A stretch of 5,573 nucleotides of DNA from Candidatus Gastranaerophilales bacterium (lineage in GTDB: Bacteria > Cyanobacteriota > Vampirovibrionia > Gastranaerophilales > Gastranaerophilaceae), in NCBI GenBank assembly GCA_944323095.1, contig CALURE010000107.1, forward strand, positions 1-5,573, read 5' to 3'. Below are positions 1 to 4,008 of this stretch, in pieces; the stretch's first letter is position 1, and each line of letters starts with the position of its first letter. Both the position numbers and the translations under genes were made by a program. Below the pieces are notes generated by a model. It saw only the letters and a program-made list of their open reading frames with translations, made no database searches and was not told the DNA's origin.

Positions 1-266
1 TAGCTTCTCCACAATGGTTTTGGCGAAAGTTATTTAGGGCGGTAGGAAGTATCTTAAAATTTTTCCCTCTATCGGTTGATGGTTTAAGGGAGAGGTTATT
101 CTGTCATTCTGAACTTGTTTCAGAATCTCATTATTATTTAGAAGATAAAAAGCTAAGAAGGTATGATGGCAGGGTATTATCAGAGACTAGCCAATCTTCC
201 AATCCTGCTACCCTCTTATCTTCAAATAATCATTCCGGTGGGAACGCTTCGCTTATCCCACCCTAC
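1..266. repeat. Long exact direct repeat, copy 1 (left end cut by window)
   Basis: Every base from 1 to 266 matches 4058-4323 in the same orientation. The match ends abruptly after CCCTAC: copy 1 continues AGATATAA and copy 2 GGGTTGAA. The left boundary is not visible because the window starts inside the repeat. It lies in the open frame that continues into the prepilin gene and contains one palindromic unit at 106-126. Confidence 0.97.
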
Positions 267-1271
267 AGATATAATTTCCCCTCCCTTGAGGGGAGCGCGA
301 ACGAGCAGAGGGCGAAACAGCGACGCGAAGGCGGCGACGTTGAAGTCCCTTTATACGCGAGTGAGCAAGACAGGGGAAGTAAAGGGGTGGGTGAAAGTAA
401 GCCCTCACCCAAGCCCCTCTCCCGCAAGGGGAGAGGGAAAATCGCTTCACCTTTCACTCTTCACACTTCATTAAAAAAACGCGCTGCATTCACTATTGCC
501 GAAGGTGTTACGCACGCAGCCCACTTTGGCACTGTTCGTAAAGCTGCGTTTACATTGGCTGAGGTTCTAATTACTCTTGGAATTATAGGGGTAGTTGCGG
601 CCATGACTATGCCCAGTTTAATACAGAGTCATCAGGATAAAGAAATTACGGCCAGATTAAAAAAAGTTTATTCAGTTTTAGGCAACGCTTATCTGCGAGC
701 TTATACAGATATTGGAGAACCTACAACTTGGGGGTTAATAACTATTGGCACAGGCGGTTCTTTAGAAGATTATAAATCTTCGGTTGCCTTATATGAAGCT
801 ATGGGTAAGTATATTAATATTGCCCGTGACTGTAAAAATACTACTAATTCCGGATGTTTTGCCTCAGGTAATTATTATTATTTAGATGGTTCAAAATGGA
901 CTAATTACGAGACTGCAAGACATATCTATCGTGTTATAACTAATGATGGTGTTTCTCTTGGATTTCATGGATATTCCGCAGATTGCTCTGCCCAGGAATT
1001 AAATATGACAAAGTGTGGTGTTATTCATGTTGATATTGACGGTCCGAAAAGGGGGACATCAACTTTTGGAAAAGATTTGTTCCGATTTTTTGTTACTGAA
1101 AAAGGTATTGTGCCGGATGGAGTTCCTTTGCAGGTTGGAAGTAATGATTTCAACGATACACAGTGCTCTAAGCTCGGTTATCATTGTACTATTTGGGTTC
1201 TGGAAAATGGAAACAGGGACTATCTGAGATGCAATGGTTTAAATTATAACGGCAAAACTAAGTGTAAGTAA
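3..1271 (+). CDS. Type IV/II prepilin-like protein with long repeat-derived leader (5' partial)
   Basis: This is a pseudopilin or minor-pilin-like protein, expected to be cleaved by prepilin peptidase and built into a pilus or type II-like filament. The class III motif AAFTLAEVLITLGIIG begins at 543; predicted cleavage is just before Phe (549), with Glu at +5 and a hydrophobic helix after it. The mature part holds eight cysteines and a GKDLFRFFVTEKG stretch that resembles the second prepilin here. No ATG precedes the motif. The first in-frame start is GTG at 387, without a clear ribosome site, yet the frame stays open to base 3 through a repeat shared with the gene at 4009. I therefore treat it as truncated by the window edge, its start probably matching that of the second copy. 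If GTG 387 is used, the protein has 294 residues. The mature pilin call is firm; the start is uncertain. Confidence 0.75.
   Translation, partial: ASPQWFWRKLFRAVGSILKFFPLSVDGLRERLFCHSELVSESHYYLEDKKLRRYDGRVLSETSQSSNPATLLSSNNHSGGNASLIPPYRYNFPSLEGSANEQRAKQRREGGDVEVPLYASEQDRGSKGVGESKPSPKPLSRKGRGKIASPFTLHTSLKKRAAFTIAEGVTHAAHFGTVRKAAFTLAEVLITLGIIGVVAAMTMPSLIQSHQDKEITARLKKVYSVLGNAYLRAYTDIGEPTTWGLITIGTGGSLEDYKSSVALYEAMGKYINIARDCKNTTNSGCFASGNYYYLDGSKWTNYETARHIYRVITNDGVSLGFHGYSADCSAQELNMTKCGVIHVDIDGPKRGTSTFGKDLFRFFVTEKGIVPDGVPLQVGSNDFNDTQCSKLGYHCTIWVLENGNRDYLRCNGLNYNGKTKCK
106..126. repeat. Small palindromic repeat unit (copy 1)
   Basis: ATTCTGAA (106-113) pairs perfectly with TTCAGAAT (119-126) around the loop CTTGT. 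In the pilin frame the surroundings read CHSELVSESH, which I recall as a common translation of a widespread bacterial interspersed palindrome. The same unit recurs at 4163-4183, and a diverged, inverted relative lies at 4360-4380. Confidence 0.75.
274..380. repeat. G+C-rich fold-back insert specific to the first prepilin leader
   Basis: This block is conspicuously richer in G and C than its flanks and has no counterpart in the second copy. ATTTCCCCT (274-282) can pair with AGGGGAAGT (372-380) with one G-U pair, giving imperfect terminal inverted repeats. Inside it, TCCCCTC (277-283) and GAGGGGA (288-294) form a tight alternative hairpin. It resembles a small non-coding fold-back element, although the pilin frame stays open through it. 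Calling it an element is inference. Confidence 0.45.
383..437. repeat. Overlapping palindromes upstream of first prepilin motif
   Basis: The perfect 9-bp hairpin CCCTCTCCC (415-423) with GGGAGAGGG (429-437) encloses loop GCAAG and is also present at 4430-4452. A competing stem pairs AGGGG and GGGTG (383-393) with CACCC and CCCCT (406-418). In the pilin frame the hairpin is read as PLSRKGRGK in both genes. The two stems share bases and cannot form together. Confidence 0.75.
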
Positions 1272-1347
1272 ATTAATTTATTTTTGACTAAGGTAAAATA
1301 AATAGCCAAAATTTTCTAAATATGCTTGCACACGACGGAGCAGATAA

Positions 1348-1382
1348 TAAAAGAGCCATAAGAAAAATTTATGGCTCTTTTA
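1348..1382. terminator. Bidirectional rho-independent terminator between convergent genes
   Basis: A 14-bp stem (1348-1361 with 1369-1382) contains GAGCCATAA and its complement around a 7-nt loop. It is followed on the plus side by a T-rich run (1386-1394), and the A-rich left arm gives a U-rich tail on the other strand. It serves the prepilin ending at 1271 and the sigma gene ending at 1421. Nothing else is evident in 1272-1420. Confidence 0.85.
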
Positions 1383-1420
1383 AACTTTTTTTCTTAATAA
1401 ATAAACACTTAAATACCTTC

Positions 1421-2335
1421 TCAGTCAACGTAAGCTGCAAGAACTTCCTGACCTAACACGGAGAATCTTATCTTTTTTAATGCTCTCAACTCTGTTTGTC
1501 TTATGCATTCTTTTGTAACACCATAAATATTGCCGATTTCTTCAAGAGTTTTTCTTGAATCATCTTCCAGCCCGTAACGCATTTTGACAACAGCCTGCTC
1601 TCTTTCTTTTAATATAGAAATTGCATTTAGAATGTCATGTTTTAAATAGTCAAATTCAACATCTTTTGTAGCGGAAGCTTTTTCATCTTCGATAATATCT
1701 GCGTAGTTTAAGTCTTTTCCGTTTGAATTTTCAAAACCGCTTTCAAGAGATATGGTTTTGGAATAAGCATTTAAAAACATATCAATTTTATCTGCAGGCA
1801 TATTCATTTTTTTTGCGACATCTTCATTTTTTATCCGGCAGTTATTTTCGTGTTCCATGTCGCGTTTTATCTTTGAAAATCTTGATAGTGTTTCCTGAAT
1901 ATATACAGGAATTTTCATACAGTGTGACTGTTCCGATATTGCCTTGAACATTGCCTGTTTAATCCACCAGCTTGCGTAGGTTGCAAATTTGTAACCTAGT
2001 TTGTAATTAAATTTTTCAACAGCAGCCATCAAGCCTAGATTGCCTTCCTGTATTAAATCAATCACCGGTAAATTTGACATATGAATTGCTTTTTTGGCTA
2101 TTGTGACAACTAATTTTAGATTTGCCTTAATTAATTTTTGTTTTGCTTCAATATCACCTTCTTGCGCAAGTTTGGCAAGCTCTTTTTCTTCCTCTGCACT
2201 CAGATGCCTGTAATCGCTGATTTCTCTCATATAATTGCTTAAAACACTGTCATTTGAGCCATCTAAAATTTCGTTTTTTGCTGGGTTAGATAATTGATTT
2301 GTTTTTTTCATTTTCACAACTGAACTTTTTTTCAT
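1421..2335 (-). CDS. RNA polymerase sigma-70 family factor (group 2-like, RpoD-related)
   Basis: This cytoplasmic sigma factor directs RNA polymerase to promoters. With the start at 2335 it has 304 residues: region 1.2 at about 27-60 (SVLSNYMREI), region 2 at 65-140 (DLIQEGNLGLMAAVEKF, GYKFATYASWWIKQAM), region 3 at 141-215 and region 4 at 235-292 (helix-turn-helix TLEEIGNIYGVTKECIRQ). No long region 1.1 is present, which fits a secondary rather than a primary sigma. The -12-contacting Gln is kept (Q127), but the usual Thr three residues on is Phe130; the extended -10 His is Tyr145. Start 2335 is preferred: GAAGGAG lies 12 nt upstream (2348-2354), whereas the in-frame ATG at 2374 has no ribosome site. 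It is transcribed divergently from the thioredoxin gene. The family is certain; the regulon is unknown. Confidence 0.9.
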   Translation of the reverse strand: MKKSSVVKMKKTNQLSNPAKNEILDGSNDSVLSNYMREISDYRHLSAEEEKELAKLAQEGDIEAKQKLIKANLKLVVTIAKKAIHMSNLPVIDLIQEGNLGLMAAVEKFNYKLGYKFATYASWWIKQAMFKAISEQSHCMKIPVYIQETLSRFSKIKRDMEHENNCRIKNEDVAKKMNMPADKIDMFLNAYSKTISLESGFENSNGKDLNYADIIEDEKASATKDVEFDYLKHDILNAISILKEREQAVVKMRYGLEDDSRKTLEEIGNIYGVTKECIRQTELRALKKIRFSVLGQEVLAAYVD

Positions 2336-2404
2336 ACCTCTTTTAAACTCCTTCGTTATTAACACAAGATACATAATATATACTCACAGGGGAATTGTAT
2401 ATAT

Positions 2405-2418
2405 ATAGTATATACTAT
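2405..2418. promoter_or_regulatory. 14-bp perfect palindrome overlapping the -10 box (possible operator)
   Basis: ATAGTAT followed directly by ATACTAT is a perfect dyad that covers the minus-strand -10 hexamer at 2407-2412. The position suits a repressor site controlling the sigma gene and perhaps the divergent thioredoxin gene. The local sequence is almost pure A/T with TATA runs, so a chance palindrome is possible. Confidence 0.35.
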
Positions 2419-2435
2419 GATATATATTTTTTCAA
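2407..2435 (-). promoter_or_regulatory. Sigma-70-type promoter for the sigma-factor gene
   Basis: On the minus strand, TTGAAA (2435-2430) is followed after exactly 17 nt by TATACT (2412-2407). This is a near-consensus housekeeping promoter, with transcription expected to start near 2400 and a leader of about 65 nt before the ATG at 2335. It looks like a target of the primary sigma, so the encoded sigma need not transcribe itself. Confidence 0.65.
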
Positions 2436-2460
2436 GTCATATATTAAGTATTATTACAAT
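2431..2460 (+). promoter_or_regulatory. Weak candidate promoter for the thioredoxin gene
   Basis: TTCAAG (2431-2436) and TACAAT (2455-2460) are separated by 18 nt, which would start transcription near 2467 and leave about 50 nt before the ATG. The match is modest and the region is so A/T-rich that alternatives exist. Confidence 0.3.
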
Positions 2461-2518
2461 ATTTTTTTTAAAGACCTTGTAAAATATTTATAGTATAATA
2501 AAAAAGGAGGTTTTTTTC

Positions 2519-2995
2519 ATGAAAAAGAAAATATTAATAACACTTGGAATTATTATAGCTCTTGCAGTTTCTGCACTTGCAGGAATTACTGTTATGGCGA
2601 TGAATGCGCCTAAACATCCGTCAGAGTATAAGATAGGAATTAAATATGAGGAAGCGCTTGAATCAGAAAAACCGATGCTTGCTGTATTTTATGTTGACTG
2701 GTGCGGATATTGCTTAAAATTTATGCCTAAATTTAAAATATTGAGCAAAGTTTATAAAGACAAGTTCAATTTTGTAATGATTGATGTTGAAGAAAGCGCT
2801 CAAACTTCAAAGCTTGCAAACGATGTGGGACTGACAGGATTCCCGACGGTTTACATACTTGACCCGAAGTATGATAACAGAGTATTAATGTCTAATTCTT
2901 TATATCAAAATTTAGGGAAATTCAGAGTTGAGCTGGACAGATACCTTAGAATCAGAAAGCTTTTGGACAAAGCAAGTGAGATGGATGAAAAATAA
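2519..2995 (+). CDS. Membrane-anchored thioredoxin-like protein
   Basis: This is a 158-residue thiol-disulfide protein, probably tethered to the membrane and facing outward. A lysine-rich start (MKKK) and a hydrophobic segment (about 5-27) form an uncleaved anchor or signal peptide. The thioredoxin fold follows, with the active site WCGYC (Cys62, Cys65) and the cis-proline loop GFPT (Pro109) before the fourth strand. The C-terminus ends in a charged helix. A strong Shine-Dalgarno, AAGGAGG (2504-2510), lies 8 nt before the ATG. The gene is divergent from the sigma gene and is followed by terminators before folE2, so it is probably monocistronic. Likely partners are exported proteins with disulfides; the two cysteine-rich pseudopilins nearby are attractive but unproven candidates. 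The fold is clear; oxidase versus reductase direction cannot be read from sequence. Confidence 0.88.
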   Translation: MKKKILITLGIIIALAVSALAGITVMAMNAPKHPSEYKIGIKYEEALESEKPMLAVFYVDWCGYCLKFMPKFKILSKVYKDKFNFVMIDVEESAQTSKLANDVGLTGFPTVYILDPKYDNRVLMSNSLYQNLGKFRVELDRYLRIRKLLDKASEMDEK

Positions 2996-3004
2996 TTCTT
3001 AATA

Positions 3005-3024
3005 TTTCTTCACAAATGAAGAAA
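3005..3024 (+). terminator. Short hairpin just after the thioredoxin gene
   Basis: TTTCTTCA (3005-3012) pairs with TGAAGAAA (3017-3024) around CAAA. A T7 run follows only 9 nt later (3034-3040), so this is a weak or partial terminator; the stronger one is at 3095-3128. Confidence 0.35.
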
Positions 3025-3038
3025 AAATAGCAATTTTT

Positions 3039-3068
3039 TTGTAAGAGTGGGTTTTATATAAGTATAAA
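3039..3068 (+). promoter_or_regulatory. Candidate promoter in the thioredoxin-folE2 gap
   Basis: TTGTAA (3039-3044) and TATAAA (3063-3068) are 18 nt apart. Transcription starting near 3075 would run straight into the terminator at 3095-3128, giving an RNA of about 54 nt, or a leader with an attenuator ahead of folE2. This rests on hexamer matches only. Confidence 0.3.
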
Positions 3069-3094
3069 GCTCTCTCTTCTTATTTAAACGGATA

Positions 3095-3128
3095 GGCCTT
3101 GAATACCAAAAATCAAGGTCTTTTTTTT
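3095..3128 (+). terminator. Strong rho-independent terminator
   Basis: GGCCTTGA (3095-3102) pairs with TCAAGGTC (3113-3120), including one G-U pair, around a 10-nt A-rich loop and is followed at once by eight T. It ends transcription from the thioredoxin side, or from a short transcript starting near 3075, and insulates folE2. Confidence 0.75.
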
Positions 3129-3132
3129 ATGC

Positions 3133-3160
3133 TTAAGATGTATTATTTTTATGCTAAAAT
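3133..3160 (+). promoter_or_regulatory. Extended -10 promoter abutting the folE2 start codon
   Basis: An extended -10, TGC plus TAAAAT (3152-3160), lies 16 nt after TTAAGA (3133-3138) and only 6 nt before the ATG at 3167. The expected start of transcription is at or next to the ATG. No Shine-Dalgarno is present, which fits a leaderless mRNA. Confidence 0.45.
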
Positions 3161-3166
3161 TAAAGT

Positions 3167-3949
3167 ATGAAAGACATACAGAATTTAAAAGATACAAGAA
3201 ATGTTGATATTCAAAAGGTTGGGATTAAAAATCTGGAATTACCGCTTATAATTCAGAGAAAAAATAATTCAAATCAGGTTGTATGTGCAAAAGCACGTGT
3301 GAATGTTTCTTTGCCGCGGGATTATAAAGGTACTCATATGTCAAGATTTGTAGAAGTTCTTGCGGAATGGAAAAATAAAAATCTTTTAGGTGTTGATATT
3401 AAAGGATGTCTTGAAAAAATTATTCATAATCTTGATGCTGAAAGCGGTGAATTGGAGTTTAAATTTACATATTTTTTGGATAAAAAATCTCCTGTAACAG
3501 GTTTGTCTGCGCCTATGAGTTACGAGTGTTTATTTGAAGGGCGAATTGATAGCGGAAATTACAAATTTATTCTCGGGGTGGAAGTTCCTGTTACTACACT
3601 GTGTCCGTGCTCAAAGGAAATTTCCGATAACGGTGCACATAATCAGCGTGCTTTTATTAAAGTTAAGGTTTCATATGACGAAAGCGAGCAGGTCTGGCTT
3701 GAAGATTTAATTGATTTAATTGAATCTTGTGCTTCCTGCCCTGTTTATCCACTGCTGAAGCGTGAAGATGAGAAATTTGTAACGGAAAAAGCCTGGGATA
3801 ACCCCAAATTTGTAGAAGATGTGCTGCGTGATGTTGTTGTAAAACTGCGTAATCATGAAATAGTAAAAGAATTCGAAGTTGAATGCGAAGCTTTTGAAAG
3901 TATTCATAATCATTCAGCATGGGCATTTCAGCATGAGATTAATTCTTGA
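3167..3949 (+). CDS. folE2: GTP cyclohydrolase IB (FolE2)
   Basis: This enzyme converts GTP to 7,8-dihydroneopterin triphosphate and formate, the first step towards tetrahydrofolate and, in many bacteria, queuosine precursors. It is the metal-flexible type IB enzyme, unrelated in sequence to FolE. The 260-residue length and collinear motifs match the family: the N-terminal MKDIQN..DTRN..I.KVG, KGTHMSRF (54-61), TLCPCSK (144-150) with the likely metal-ligand cysteine, GAHNQRA (156-162), the CPVYPLLKREDEKFVTEKA segment (191-209), and SIHNHSAWA (245-253). The ATG is chosen because the conserved N-terminus begins there, although no Shine-Dalgarno precedes it. It stands between a terminator and the second prepilin, 59 nt away, with no terminator after it, so read-through is possible. 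In other bacteria folE2 is often zinc-limitation regulated; I see no convincing Zur-type palindrome here. Confidence 0.95.
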   Translation: MKDIQNLKDTRNVDIQKVGIKNLELPLIIQRKNNSNQVVCAKARVNVSLPRDYKGTHMSRFVEVLAEWKNKNLLGVDIKGCLEKIIHNLDAESGELEFKFTYFLDKKSPVTGLSAPMSYECLFEGRIDSGNYKFILGVEVPVTTLCPCSKEISDNGAHNQRAFIKVKVSYDESEQVWLEDLIDLIESCASCPVYPLLKREDEKFVTEKAWDNPKFVEDVLRDVVVKLRNHEIVKEFEVECEAFESIHNHSAWAFQHEINS

Positions 3950-3974
3950 AAAGTATAAAAAGATATGTTAAACT
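3946..3974 (+). promoter_or_regulatory. Candidate promoter for the second prepilin, overlapping the folE2 stop
   Basis: TTGAAA (3946-3951) is followed after 17 nt by TAAACT (3969-3974), which is preceded by an extended -10 TGT (3966-3968). Transcription would start near 3981, leaving about 28 nt that include the strong Shine-Dalgarno. The -35 overlaps the folE2 stop codon. Confidence 0.45.
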
Positions 3975-3994
3975 TGAGCTGTAAAAATTAATTG

Positions 3995-4001
3995 AAAGGA
4001 G
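3995..4001 (+). promoter_or_regulatory. Strong ribosome binding site that decides the start at 4009
   Basis: AAAGGAG lies 7 nt before the ATG at 4009. No in-frame ATG closer to the pilin motif (4360, 4414) has a comparable site, so this is the best-supported start for the long leader-prepilin reading frame. Confidence 0.7.
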
Positions 4002-4008
4002 AGCAAAC

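Noticed and set aside
253..457. Two minus-strand reading frames of about 65 residues across the palindromes
   Set aside because: They arise because G+C-rich inverted repeats lack stops on both strands; there are no start signals or protein-like features.
163..474. Plus-strand 103-residue reading frame starting MMAGYYQRL
   Set aside because: It overlaps the pilin-frame leader in another frame, has no ribosome site and is mostly translated palindrome; the frame continuous with the pilin is better supported.
2494..2499. Perfect TATAAT just before the thioredoxin gene
   Set aside because: The expected transcription start (about 2506) would fall inside the Shine-Dalgarno sequence and no suitable -35 lies 16-18 nt upstream.
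3130..3166. Zur-type or riboswitch control of folE2
   Set aside because: The gap is too short for a riboswitch after the terminator, and no convincing zinc-repressor palindrome is visible.
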